28,479 nucleotides of DNA from J084 sp964471405 (GCA_964471405.1 CAYYGH010000040.1:1-28479), one strand, 5' to 3'; shown: positions 17,370 to 25,513, numbered from the stretch's first letter. Notes: a model not told the origin generated them from the letters alone. Numbers and translations are program-made.

Positions 17370-17876
17370 GTGCCTAGGAAGGGGAAGAGGAGATCCGGCC
17401 GCGCCCCCATGGCAGGCGGCCTGCAGCGACGGGATCTTGCCCGCCTGACCGGCGTGCATCCCGAGACGATCCGCTATTATGAGCAGATCGGCCTGCTGCC
17501 GAGCGTCCCCAGACGAAGCAACGGCTACCGCATCTATGACGCGCAGCATGTGCGTCGCATCCGGTTTGTCGCGCGCGCCCGCGAGCTGGGATTTTCGCTG
17601 GCGGAAATCCGCACGCTGCTGGCGCTTGCCGACGGCAGCGAGAGCAGGGACTGTGCCCATGTCCAGGCCATCACCCGTCGCCATCTTGCCCTCGTGCGGG
17701 AACGGATCCGGGATCTGGAACGCATTGCGGCGGTGCTGGCTGCCCATCTTTCCCGTTGTGCGCAAGCCGCCGAGGCGCCATCCTGTCCCTTTCTGGAAAC
17801 CCTTTTTACGGCGGAAGGGACCGCACAGGCCGCCTCCCCTCTTCAGGACAGGAAAGACGCACAGCCGTGTCCGTGA
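17370..17876 (+). CDS. merR: mercury-responsive regulator MerR
   Basis: MerR represses, and with Hg(II) activates, the mer promoter by distorting DNA. The winged helix (LQRRDLARLTGVHPETIRYYEQ, about 18-39, then RRSNGYRIYD) is followed by a long dimer helix. The three Hg-binding cysteines are in place: C95 (SRDCAHV), C130 (LSRCAQ) and C139 (APSCPFL). This fits mercury rather than copper or zinc sensing. GTG at 17370 has AAGGGG 7 nt upstream and gives 168 residues with a basic N-terminal extension; ATG at 17409 would give 155 residues, closer to the usual ~144, but has no good site. Its 3' end overlaps the antiporter gene. Confidence 0.93.
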   Translation: MPRKGKRRSGRAPMAGGLQRRDLARLTGVHPETIRYYEQIGLLPSVPRRSNGYRIYDAQHVRRIRFVARARELGFSLAEIRTLLALADGSESRDCAHVQAITRRHLALVRERIRDLERIAAVLAAHLSRCAQAAEAPSCPFLETLFTAEGTAQAASPLQDRKDAQPCP

Positions 17877-19612
17877 ACACGCTCGATTACCTGCTTCTGA
17901 TTCTGCTTGGCGGAATGGCGGCGTTCCTGGCCCTGGCCGCGCGGCTGCGGGTGCCGCCGATTCTGGCCTATCTGTTTGCCGGCCTTGCGCTGGGACCGGG
18001 CGGGCTTGGCCTCGTGCAGGATGACGAGGCCTTGCGCAAGCTCGCCGAGATCGGCGTCGTCCTGCTGATGTTCATGATCGGACTCGAATTCTCGCTGCCC
18101 CGCCTTCTGGCGGCACGCCGGGCCGTCTTCCTGGGAGGAGGACTGCAAGTTGTGCTGACAGGGCTGGCGGCCGGTCTGATCGCCCGGATTTTCGGGGTTC
18201 CGCCGGCAGGTGCGGCGGCCATTGCCGGCATGGTGGCGATGTCATCGACGGCGCTCGTGCTCAAGCAGTTGGCCGATCAGGGGGAACTGGCCAGTCATCA
18301 TGCCCGTTTCGCCATCGGCATTCTGCTGTTCCAGGATCTGGCGACCGTGCCGTTTCTGGCCTTCATCGGCGCGGCGGCCGCGGGGCCGGCCGGCGAGGGA
18401 GGAGATGTCCTTGCCATCCTGGGAGAGGTGGCCCTCTCACTGGCTTTCGTGGGCGTGCTGGGCTATGTGCTGCGCCCTCCCATTCGGCATCTTCTGATCG
18501 CGGTCGCCCGCCTGCGATCGCGCGAACTGTTTCTGGTGACGGCGCTGCTGCTTGCCGTCGGGGCGGCCAGTCTCGCCCATCTGGCCGGGCTTTCCCCTGC
18601 GATCGGTGCCTTCCTTGCCGGCATGGTGGCCGGAGAAAGCGACGTCAAGGGCGAGATCGAAGAGGATATCCGGCCGTTTCGGGATCTGTTTCTGGGCATC
18701 TTCTTCGTGACCGTCGGCATGCAGGTGGATGTCGGCGCGCTGCTGACCAGTCCCCTGCTCACGATCGGCCTTCTTCTTGCGCTCGTTCTTCTCAAGGCCG
18801 CGATCGTGCTCATTGTCGGAGCGGCAGTGGGAGCGGCACGGGACGTGACGCTGCGCACGGCCCTCATTCTGGCGCATGGCGGGGAATTCTCCCTGCTGAT
18901 CGGCACCCAGGCCACCGCTGCCGGCATCCTGCCGGCGGACATCGCACCGCCCCTGCTGCTTGCGCTGACGCTCTCCCTCGTCCTGGCCCCGAGCCTCATT
19001 CTCCTCAGTCGCTCTCTGGTGCAGAGGATCTACCGCGGATCGAAGCATTCCGCGCTTGCCCGCACGCTTGCCGATCTTGATCGCCAGAGCGACCTGGATG
19101 AGCATGTCGTGATCGCGGGCGCCGGCCGGGTGGGACGCGTCGTGGGAGCCGTCCTCAAACGGCTGGAGATCCCCTGCCTGCTTCTGGAGGCGGATGTCGA
19201 CCGCTTTCGCGAGGCCCGGCGGCTCGGGCTCAATGTGATCTATGGAGATGCCCGGCGGGCACGTGTGCTGGATGCGGCCGGCATCGCCCGGGCACGGCTG
19301 CTTGTGATCACCTTCGACGATCCCCAGGGTGTTCAGCGCATCATCCATCATGCCCGGCGCCGGCAGCCGGCCATCGAGATCTATGTGAGCCTCACCATGG
19401 AGGAATACCTGCCCGCCATCCGGGCCCTCAAACCCACCGCCGTCTATCCGGAAGCCGAGGCGGCCGGGCTGGCGCTTGCGGATGCGGTGCTGGCCGCCCT
19501 CGGCCGCTCGGCGCGGGAGACCACGCGTCATCTCCAGGAGATCCTGGCCGCGCTCGGCCATGCCCCCGATCCGCAGGATGAGGCGGACACCCGCGCGGCC
19601 TCGTCGCATTGA
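17867..19612 (+). CDS. Kef-type K+/H+ antiporter (CPA2) with RCK_N domain
   Basis: 581 residues. An N-terminal CPA2 antiporter domain of about 12 membrane helices (5-395) includes SSTALVL (126-132) and LLFQDLATVPFLAF with the ion-site Asp D157. A cytosolic RCK_N/TrkA-N domain follows, with Rossmann motif AGAGRVG at 417-423 and LLLEADVDRFREARRLG. Family members exchange K+ (or Na+) for H+; KefB and KefC are gated by glutathione adducts. The GTG at 17867 overlaps merR by 10 nt; a second GTG at 17873 overlaps the merR stop as GTGA. Either implies translational coupling to merR. Whether it takes part in mercury stress is inference. No KefF/KefG-like partner is present. Confidence 0.88.
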   Translation: MSVNTLDYLLLILLGGMAAFLALAARLRVPPILAYLFAGLALGPGGLGLVQDDEALRKLAEIGVVLLMFMIGLEFSLPRLLAARRAVFLGGGLQVVLTGLAAGLIARIFGVPPAGAAAIAGMVAMSSTALVLKQLADQGELASHHARFAIGILLFQDLATVPFLAFIGAAAAGPAGEGGDVLAILGEVALSLAFVGVLGYVLRPPIRHLLIAVARLRSRELFLVTALLLAVGAASLAHLAGLSPAIGAFLAGMVAGESDVKGEIEEDIRPFRDLFLGIFFVTVGMQVDVGALLTSPLLTIGLLLALVLLKAAIVLIVGAAVGAARDVTLRTALILAHGGEFSLLIGTQATAAGILPADIAPPLLLALTLSLVLAPSLILLSRSLVQRIYRGSKHSALARTLADLDRQSDLDEHVVIAGAGRVGRVVGAVLKRLEIPCLLLEADVDRFREARRLGLNVIYGDARRARVLDAAGIARARLLVITFDDPQGVQRIIHHARRRQPAIEIYVSLTMEEYLPAIRALKPTAVYPEAEAAGLALADAVLAALGRSARETTRHLQEILAALGHAPDPQDEADTRAASSH

Positions 19613-19704
19613 CGGACGCCGAGGAACGCTCCGCCAGCGACAAAATTACCGAACGACTTTTGTAAAAAGACCTGCTAGAGTCCTTTCCCTTCCGTCATAT
19701 TGGC

Positions 19705-19726
19705 GGACGAACGGCTTCATTCGTCC
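19705..19726 (+). promoter_or_regulatory. hairpin ahead of the small exported-protein gene
   Basis: GGACGAA (19705-19711) and TTCGTCC (19720-19726) form a perfect 7-bp stem with an 8-nt loop. The palindrome CTGATCAG (19727-19734) and the AAGGAGG ribosome site follow immediately. It could be the antiporter's transcription end (no T-tract) or a 5' leader structure acting on the next gene. Confidence 0.4.
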
Positions 19727-19752
19727 CTGATCAGGAAAGGAGGGACGCAGGA

Positions 19753-20082
19753 ATGGCTGATCGTGGATCACGCGGGTGCTGGCAGAAGGCCATGGTGGCG
19801 GTGATGGCCGGCGGCCTGTGGGCGCTCGCAGCGGCCGTCACGTTCCATGGACATCGCGCAGAGGCCGAGCGCGGCCGGATCCTGACCCGCGACGATATCA
19901 TCGCCGCAGTCCAGGAGGCCCTTTCCCGCCAGAACGGCCTGCCCGGCTCGACGGCCCGTCCCCTGGCGCTGCGTCGGCTGCTGTCGAACTGCCAGATCCT
20001 CCTGGAAGAGCGCCGCCCGGAACCCGGAACGCCGGAAGCCGAGCAGAAGCGCATGAAAATGGTCGGCTGGCTGCGCTGCTAG
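19753..20082 (+). CDS. small exported protein of unknown function
   Basis: 109 residues. The N-terminus looks like a signal peptide: basic start, then AMVAVMAGGLWALAAAVTF, with possible cleavage near HRAEA-ER. The mature part, about 70 residues, is charged and helical (DDIIAAVQEALSRQNG, RPLALRRLLSNCQILLEERRP) with two cysteines, one the last residue. AAGGAGG lies 9 nt before the ATG, which is one of the better ribosome sites in the window. It is separated by 140 nt from the antiporter and converges on the S9 peptidase gene. I recognise no family; an envelope or periplasmic role is inferred from the signal alone. Confidence 0.65.
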   Translation: MADRGSRGCWQKAMVAVMAGGLWALAAAVTFHGHRAEAERGRILTRDDIIAAVQEALSRQNGLPGSTARPLALRRLLSNCQILLEERRPEPGTPEAEQKRMKMVGWLRC

Positions 20083-20265
20083 TGGAGCGAAAACGGCCTG
20101 CGGCGCGGCCCGCATGAAAACGGCGGCCCGTTTGTCCTTCTCTTCCGTGCGCCGCTCTCTTTCCTCTTTGCGGACGGCACGACGGAAGCACCTGCCGGGA
20201 AGCGGAGCCGGATTCCGCCTGCCGGGCAGGCCGCGCTCCTCGCCGCACAGGGCACAGGGCAGCCG

Positions 20266-22539
20266 CTATTCCTTCTTCTTGCCGCCCGCATCCGGCTCGG
20301 AAGCCGATTCGGATACCACGAAGGGATCCTTCAGCTTGCGCAGCATGAAGACGAGGATCAGCGTGTCATAGCGTGCCCGCTCGGGCAGATTGGCCGCCCC
20401 CGCATGGCCGCCTTCGGTATTCTCGTAGTAGAGCACCTCCTGGCCCAGGGCCATCATGCGCGCGGCCATCTTGCGGGCATGACCGGGATGGACGCGGTCA
20501 TCCAGCGTCGAGGTGATGAAGAGAATGGGGGGATAGCGGACTCCTTCCTTCAGGTTCTGATAGGGAGAGTAGGTTTCAAGAAAGGCCCGCTCCTCCGGCT
20601 TGTCGGGATCGCCATACTCGCCGATCCAGGACGCACCGGCAAGCAGCTTGTGGTAGCGCAGCATGTCGGTCAGCGGCACACCGGCGGCCACGGCACCGAA
20701 GAGTTCCGGATAGCGCACCATCGTGGCCGTCACCAGCAGGCCGCCATTGGACCGGCCGTAGATTCCCAGCCGCTTCGGGGTCGTGACGCGCCGGGCCACA
20801 AGGTCATAGGCCACCGCCGCAAAATCGGCATAGGCCTTCGGGCGATTCTCTTTGAGTGCGGCCCGATGCCAGCGCGGGCCGAACTCGCCGCCGCCGCGGA
20901 TGTTCGCAATCGCATAGGCGCCACCCGCCTTCAGCCATTCAATGGCCATTGGCGAAAGGTATTGGGGAGTGAGCGCGATCTCGAATCCGCCATAGCCATA
21001 AAGGATCGTGGGCGTGGTGGCATCATGCGGCATGTCTTTGCGGTGAATGAGGAAATAGGGGACCTTGGTGCCGTCTTCGCTTTCGGCGAAAAACTGATCC
21101 ACCGCATACCGGCTGGCATCGAAGCGGGGCGGGAGCGCCTTGATCGCCTCGGGCTCGCCATTCTCCTCGATCACATACAGGGTATCCGGCTTCAGGAAGC
21201 TTTCGTAGTTCACCAGCACGGCATCGGTGAAGGGATCCGCCGAGACGACCGAAACCGTACCGTCACCCGGCAGGGAGACGGGCCGCAGCCGCCAGCCGCC
21301 GGGAGCGCGCACCGCCTCCACGAGCCGGCCCTTCACATTGTCGAGAATGGCGATATAGACGCCGTTGCGCCCGATCGTGGCATCACGCACCGTCACCCGC
21401 CGGCTGGGGGCCATCACGGTCGTCGCGCCGGAGACGTCGCCTGCGATCAGGGCCTTCAGCGGTATGGAGACCACCGAGCCTTCCGCCAGACGGCCGGCCG
21501 TCTTGCCCGGCGCCCAGGCCGAGCGCAGCTGCACGATGACATGGCCGTCGAACACCCCCTTGAAATCGACGTCATCCGGCAGGGGAAGCCTGTGCAGCGT
21601 CCCATCATCGCCGACATGATAGACCGTCTGATGGAAGAAGTCCGGCGCCTGGACCACGAAGGCCTCACGGCTGCCGTCGGCGGCATGCTCCACGACAGGG
21701 AAGACGAAGGCATCCGTTTCGGCCCCGGTGAAGATCGTGCGCGCCTTTTCCAGCGGCTCCCCCCGTGTCCAGATCCGGATCGTGCGGGGATAACCCGAGG
21801 TGTTCTTCATGCCGCCGCCATGCGGTGTGGCGACCAGCAGATGGTCGGCATCCAGCCAGGCCAGCCACTGCTTGCCCTCGGGCAGCCGGAAGCCGTCGGT
21901 GATGAAGCGACCGGTGCTCGTGTCGAACTCGCGCACCACCACGGCGTCACCGCCACCGCGCGAGAGCGAGACCATGCAGCGGGTGTAGGCGGGCGGCAGA
22001 CAGCTTGCGCCCTTCCAGACCCAGTTCTCACCCTCCTCGGCGGCCAGCTTGTCGATATCGAGAAGGATCTCCCACTGCGGCGAATCCGTCTTGTAGGAGG
22101 CAAGCGTCGTGCGCCGCCAGAGACCCCGGACATGCTCCCGATCCTGCCAGAAATTGTCCACATTCCCGGCCCGCAGCTGGCCATAGGCGATCCGGTCCGG
22201 TGACTGGTAGATGGCAAGAATGCGATCATAGGCCGGTTGGTAGCGGGGATCGCCGCCCAGGATCTTGAGCGTGCGCTCGTTCTGCTTGCGGACCCAGGCG
22301 AGAGCCTTCTCACCCTGAATCTCTTCCAGCCAGAGATAGGGATCCCCCTGTTGCTGCTTGCTCCCGGTCTGTGCCTTCACGTCCGCCTGCTTCCCGCTCT
22401 CATGTCCGTTCTGCTCGGCCGCATTCCTGTGATCACCGCGATCACAGCCCCAAAGCCCCAGGCTCAGGGCGCCTGCCAGGCACGCCGCACCAACCGCCCT
22501 GGCAAGACGACCGGCCAGCCGCTGTCGTTGCATCGCCAT
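20266..22539 (-). CDS. prolyl oligopeptidase family serine peptidase (S9), putative lipoprotein
   Basis: 757 residues. It is predicted to cut short peptides after proline. An N-terminal hydrophobic segment ending LGLWGC suggests a lipoprotein signal with lipidated Cys. A seven-bladed propeller follows (typical start DPYLWLEEIQGEKALAWVRKQNERT), then a C-terminal alpha/beta hydrolase. The catalytic triad is visible: S597 in YGRSNGG, Asp in TSTLDDRVHP and His in EGGHAG, with GGFEIALTPQY and NIRGGGEFGPRWH as further S9A signatures. The ATG at 22539 has GGAGG 6 nt upstream. The protein ends in a charged GGKKKE tail. It is probably periplasmic and membrane-anchored, for peptide scavenging. Confidence 0.93.
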   Translation of the reverse strand: MAMQRQRLAGRLARAVGAACLAGALSLGLWGCDRGDHRNAAEQNGHESGKQADVKAQTGSKQQQGDPYLWLEEIQGEKALAWVRKQNERTLKILGGDPRYQPAYDRILAIYQSPDRIAYGQLRAGNVDNFWQDREHVRGLWRRTTLASYKTDSPQWEILLDIDKLAAEEGENWVWKGASCLPPAYTRCMVSLSRGGGDAVVVREFDTSTGRFITDGFRLPEGKQWLAWLDADHLLVATPHGGGMKNTSGYPRTIRIWTRGEPLEKARTIFTGAETDAFVFPVVEHAADGSREAFVVQAPDFFHQTVYHVGDDGTLHRLPLPDDVDFKGVFDGHVIVQLRSAWAPGKTAGRLAEGSVVSIPLKALIAGDVSGATTVMAPSRRVTVRDATIGRNGVYIAILDNVKGRLVEAVRAPGGWRLRPVSLPGDGTVSVVSADPFTDAVLVNYESFLKPDTLYVIEENGEPEAIKALPPRFDASRYAVDQFFAESEDGTKVPYFLIHRKDMPHDATTPTILYGYGGFEIALTPQYLSPMAIEWLKAGGAYAIANIRGGGEFGPRWHRAALKENRPKAYADFAAVAYDLVARRVTTPKRLGIYGRSNGGLLVTATMVRYPELFGAVAAGVPLTDMLRYHKLLAGASWIGEYGDPDKPEERAFLETYSPYQNLKEGVRYPPILFITSTLDDRVHPGHARKMAARMMALGQEVLYYENTEGGHAGAANLPERARYDTLILVFMLRKLKDPFVVSESASEPDAGGKKKE

Positions 22540-22694
22540 TCTCTTCCTCCCATGGACCACGGCCGTTCCCGAAGCCGTTTCACACAGCCCGCATCCTTCC
22601 CCCATCGGCGGTGTTGTTTAGGACAAATGCGCGCCCTTGCCCAGAGGCTTGTGCCCATGATGAGCGAAAGTCGGAGATCCCGGCAGGAGCCCCG

Positions 22695-23426
22695 TCAGTC
22701 CGCGATCACGATGCTGCTGAACAGCAGGCGCTGTTCCTGCCGGTCATCGCTGTCGCCGGCATCGGGGGCGGCATGGTGAGAAGCAGGCCGCACCGAATCG
22801 GACACCGTTTTCGCACAGCGCTCCAGCAGACCGTGAAACCGGCTCTGGAGCGTGAGGCCGCCGGCAAAGCTCGGCAGATGGCCGTCCAGCCCCAGAACCA
22901 GTGTCATGACCAGGCGGTGGACGACGGGTTGCCGACCCAGGATGTCCACCACCCATTCGATGCTGAGCGCCGGGGTCTGCCGGCACCAGCAGGGATCGCT
23001 CCGCAGCCGCCGGACGCAGATGCGATATCCATGGCCTTCGGCCGCAAGAAAGGTCCGGCTGCCGGCAATAGGCTGGCGGATCGGCCGGATGGCGCCGGTC
23101 TCTTCCGCCTCCGCCGTCCGGACCCGGGCAACGCCAGCGGCTGCCTGCCGCAGGCCGTCCTCATCCTGCTGCCCCCTTACAATGACCGCAGGGGCCTGGC
23201 AGACCGCCGCCCCCCGCTCTCCCTGATGGGCGCCGGCCGGCATCGGCCGCTCCTCGCCGGCAAGGGCCTCTTTTGCGGGATGAGCGTGAGCCGAATCGGT
23301 GCCGCCGATCTTTGCAAGATCGCCGGGAGCCCCCGACGGGATTGGCCCGGTCAGCAGTGTTCGCAATCTGCCCGCGATTGCCGCCTCCCAGTTGCGCAGC
23401 AGCGCGGCCGTTTCATAGGCTGTCAT
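22695..23426 (-). CDS. unrecognised 243-residue protein divergent from an S24-like regulator
   Basis: I do not recognise this protein. The ATG at 23426 is supported by GGAGG 6 nt upstream, which is the main reason to believe this strand; the opposite strand is also open here but lacks such a site. The N-terminus MTAYETAALLRNWEAAIAGRLRTLL looks helical. The middle (about 30-120) is Ala/Gly/Glu-rich and low in hydrophobics. A second ordered part follows: RICVRRLRSDPCWC (three close cysteines), SIEWVVDILGRQPVVHRLVMTLVLGL and LQSRFHGLLERC. The C-terminus is polar. No signal or clear membrane segment is seen. The divergent regulator and shared operator-like elements suggest controlled expression. 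Confidence 0.5.
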   Translation of the reverse strand: MTAYETAALLRNWEAAIAGRLRTLLTGPIPSGAPGDLAKIGGTDSAHAHPAKEALAGEERPMPAGAHQGERGAAVCQAPAVIVRGQQDEDGLRQAAAGVARVRTAEAEETGAIRPIRQPIAGSRTFLAAEGHGYRICVRRLRSDPCWCRQTPALSIEWVVDILGRQPVVHRLVMTLVLGLDGHLPSFAGGLTLQSRFHGLLERCAKTVSDSVRPASHHAAPDAGDSDDRQEQRLLFSSIVIAD

Positions 23427-23813
23427 TCCTGCCCTCCTCATTACGCGAAGCCCCCCTGGCCTTCGCTCTTGCCTTCTCACCCATGGCGGCCCGACCCAGC
23501 GCCGCGCGACCCTCACATGACAAGACTGTGAGGTACTCATATAATGCCATTACGGCACAAAATACAACCTTGTATGCCAATATGGTTAAAATTGCTCGTC
23601 CGTCTCTGTTTCCCTTCCACCCTCTCGTTACACCCGCTCGCCTTCCCTTGGAGGGGAGGCGCCGAACTGACATGAAGCGAAACACGCCAATTCAGGGTGC
23701 GCCATTAACTTCTTATACTACTGTGAGTTGGCCAAGACATATATCGGATTATTCCTATTAGCAAGCGTTTTTTTCCTATTGTGCGAATCGCCTGACTCTC
23801 CTAGGCTTTTCCC
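23427..23813. promoter_or_regulatory. divergent control region with dyads
   Basis: This 387-bp gap is visibly richer in A/T than its surroundings (about 23520-23800) and has no gene. Toward the minus gene, TTGTAT (23567-23562), a 17-nt spacer and TTATAT (23544-23539) form a promoter candidate. Its -35 is half of the dyad ATACAA-CC-TTGTAT (23562-23575). A second dyad, CCTCACA (23511-23517) with TGTGAGG (23527-23533), covers the expected start point. ACTGTGAG recurs at 23525-23532 and 23720-23727. TTCCTATT is repeated at 23752-23759 and 23773-23780, exactly 21 bp apart. Toward the plus gene, TTGGCC (23728-23733) may be a -35. Confidence 0.5.
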
Positions 23814-24647
23814 ATGCAGGCCGCTGAGGACGGACAGCGTGATGAGGAAAATTTTCGCCAACGCCTGCGTGCGCTGCTCGCGACGCGGGCGGATCTGAGC
23901 TGTGCCGGGCTGTCCCGGGCTTTGGGGCGCAACCACGCCTATCTTCAGCAATATCTCACACGTCGCAGTCCCCGCCGGCTGCCGCTTGAGGACAAGCTGG
24001 CTCTGGCCCGGATCGCGGGCGTTGCACCGGCAGAGCTCGGCCTGCCCTCCGCGGGCCTTTCTCCGGGTGCATGCGTCTGTCAGCCGGCCGACATGCCGAT
24101 CTTCACGCCCCGGCGACCGGAAGCCTTGCGGGCGTGGGTGGACGGGCTGGCGCGCCATCCGGGAAGCCCGCCCGGACCCTCTCGGCAGACGTCTCGCCGG
24201 GCCGGAAGCCCTGCCCCGGCCTCGGCACCCGCAACCTTGGGGGAATGGCTGTCAGCGGCCTTTCCGGAAAGCGTCTTCGGCTTTCTTTGCGCGGACAATG
24301 CGCTCGCCCCTGCCATCCGGGCCGGCGACCTGCTTTTTGTCGATGCCGGTCAGCGCCAGCCTCACGATGACGGGATCTACCTCTGTGACCTGGAGGCCGG
24401 TGGCATTGCGCTCAGGCGGCTCTTCCGGCGGTGGCCGCACCGGATTCTGCTGGTTGCCGACAATGCGCCCCCGGCGGCGGCCCAGGAGATTCCGCTGGCG
24501 AGCCTGACCGTGCTCGGGCGTGTCATTGCCCTCCATCGCCCTCTTGCCGGCAACTGGCCCTGCTCTGTCGGGCAAGGGCGGGCAGCGGATGCAACCGGCA
24601 GCCCCCCGCCGCGGGCTGCGCCTTCCCGCAGGCGGCCGGGCGAATAG
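23814..24647 (+). CDS. HTH regulator with degenerate S24 (LexA/CI-like) domain
   Basis: 277 residues. An N-terminal helix-turn-helix (about 28-55, LSCAGLSRALGRNHAYLQQYLTRRSPRRLP) matches the alphaproteobacterial S24 regulator group. A variable linker (80-140) is followed by an S24-fold domain (about 143-230: FGFLCADNALAPAIRAGDLLFVDAG, DDGIYLCDLEAGGIALRRLF). In active S24 peptidases the motif is DSM-x-P plus a Lys before RL. Here the Ser position appears to be A163 (NALAP) and the Lys position R201 (LRRL), so self-cleavage is unlikely. The last ~45 residues are a Pro/Arg/Ala-rich tail. The ATG at 23814 has only a weak AGG upstream. It probably binds the shared upstream region; its target and signal are unknown. 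Confidence 0.78.
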   Translation: MQAAEDGQRDEENFRQRLRALLATRADLSCAGLSRALGRNHAYLQQYLTRRSPRRLPLEDKLALARIAGVAPAELGLPSAGLSPGACVCQPADMPIFTPRRPEALRAWVDGLARHPGSPPGPSRQTSRRAGSPAPASAPATLGEWLSAAFPESVFGFLCADNALAPAIRAGDLLFVDAGQRQPHDDGIYLCDLEAGGIALRRLFRRWPHRILLVADNAPPAAAQEIPLASLTVLGRVIALHRPLAGNWPCSVGQGRAADATGSPPPRAAPSRRRPGE

Positions 24648-24650
24648 GCA

Positions 24651-24672
24651 CCGGCGCCCAGCCGGCCGCCGG
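24651..24672. terminator. candidate hairpin between convergent genes
   Basis: CCGGCG (24651-24656) pairs with CGCCGG (24667-24672) in the 32-bp space between the S24-like gene and the crotonase gene. It has a GC-only stem and no T-tract, so termination is only suggested by position. Confidence 0.3.
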
Positions 24673-24679
24673 CATCCGG

Positions 24680-25513
24680 TCAGCCCTTCCGCCCGCGACC
24701 GGAGTCGCCCGAGCGGCCGGCACCCCGGGACCGCCGCTGGGCGGCGGTGATCCGGGCCCGCACCTCCGGCTCGTCGAAGGCCCGGACAAAACGCTCTTCT
24801 TCCGCCGCCACTTCATCCGCCCCCATTCCGCCATCCGTGCCGGCAAGCGCATCGAGGCTCTCCTTCAGGGCGGCCAGGCTGCGGGCCGACAGCCCGGCGA
24901 TGTCCCGGGCCATGTGCAGCGCCGCCTCCTGCAGGGCGCGCCGATCAGGACAAACGGTCTGGACCAGGCCGTGCGCCTGCGCCCAGCCGGCATCGCGCGG
25001 CGCAGCAGTCAGCAGCAGCTCGCGGGCGGCCGCTTCTCCCGCCAGGCGCACCAGACGGGCCAGATCCGCCCGGGGATAGATGACCCCCAGTTTCGCAGGC
25101 GGCAGGACGAAGCGGGCGGATGGTGCAGCCAGCCGCAAGTCGCAGGCCAGGGCGAGCGACAGGCCGGCTCCCGCGGCTGCACCGGCAATCTCGGCGATGG
25201 TGACGAAGGGCGCCGCGGCCAGTGCCGCGGTGGCGGCCGTCATCGCACGCCAGTGGCGCCGGCGCAGCGCGGCGTCATCCAGCATGGCGATGAGCTCGTC
25301 AAGATCCACGCCTGAAGCGAAGATCCGCTCATGCGCGCTGCGGAGGATGAGAACACGCGCACCATCCCGCTGCGCCGCTTCAAGAAGCGTCGGCAGCTGC
25401 GCCCACATCGCGGTGGTGAAGGAATTGCCCCGCGCGGGGCGGTCGATGACGAGCTCGGCCACACCGCTCTCGCCGACCGCAAGCCTGAGGGGCTTTCCGG
25501 CATCCGCTTCCAC
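24680..25513 (-). CDS. enoyl-CoA hydratase/isomerase (crotonase) family protein
   Basis: 277 residues with the crotonase fold: substrate loop RPARGNSFTTAMWAQL (about 25-40), HERIFASGVDLDEL and EIAGAAAGAGLSLALACDLRLA (oxyanion hole). In true hydratases two glutamates are catalytic. The GAGLSL position has Ser instead of the first Glu, and FVLPPAKLGV has Pro where the second (PE) is expected. Hydratase activity is therefore doubtful; another crotonase reaction or a non-catalytic role is possible. The start is GTG with a weak site, 13 nt after the glutaryl-CoA dehydrogenase stop, so it is likely co-translated. The C-terminus has an Arg/Gly-rich tail (RSRGAGRSGDSGRGRKG). Confidence 0.85.
   Translation of the reverse strand: MEADAGKPLRLAVGESGVAELVIDRPARGNSFTTAMWAQLPTLLEAAQRDGARVLILRSAHERIFASGVDLDELIAMLDDAALRRRHWRAMTAATAALAAAPFVTIAEIAGAAAGAGLSLALACDLRLAAPSARFVLPPAKLGVIYPRADLARLVRLAGEAAARELLLTAAPRDAGWAQAHGLVQTVCPDRRALQEAALHMARDIAGLSARSLAALKESLDALAGTDGGMGADEVAAEEERFVRAFDEPEVRARITAAQRRSRGAGRSGDSGRGRKG

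Noticed and set aside
20404..22203. Long plus-strand open frame opposite the S9 peptidase
   Set aside because: The minus strand carries a complete catalytic triad; the plus frame is a GC shadow.
22371..23531. 386-residue plus-strand open frame opposite the unrecognised gene
   Set aside because: It runs across the peptidase start and intergenic space, is Pro/Arg-rich and lacks a ribosome site, whereas the minus frame has GGAGG at the right distance.
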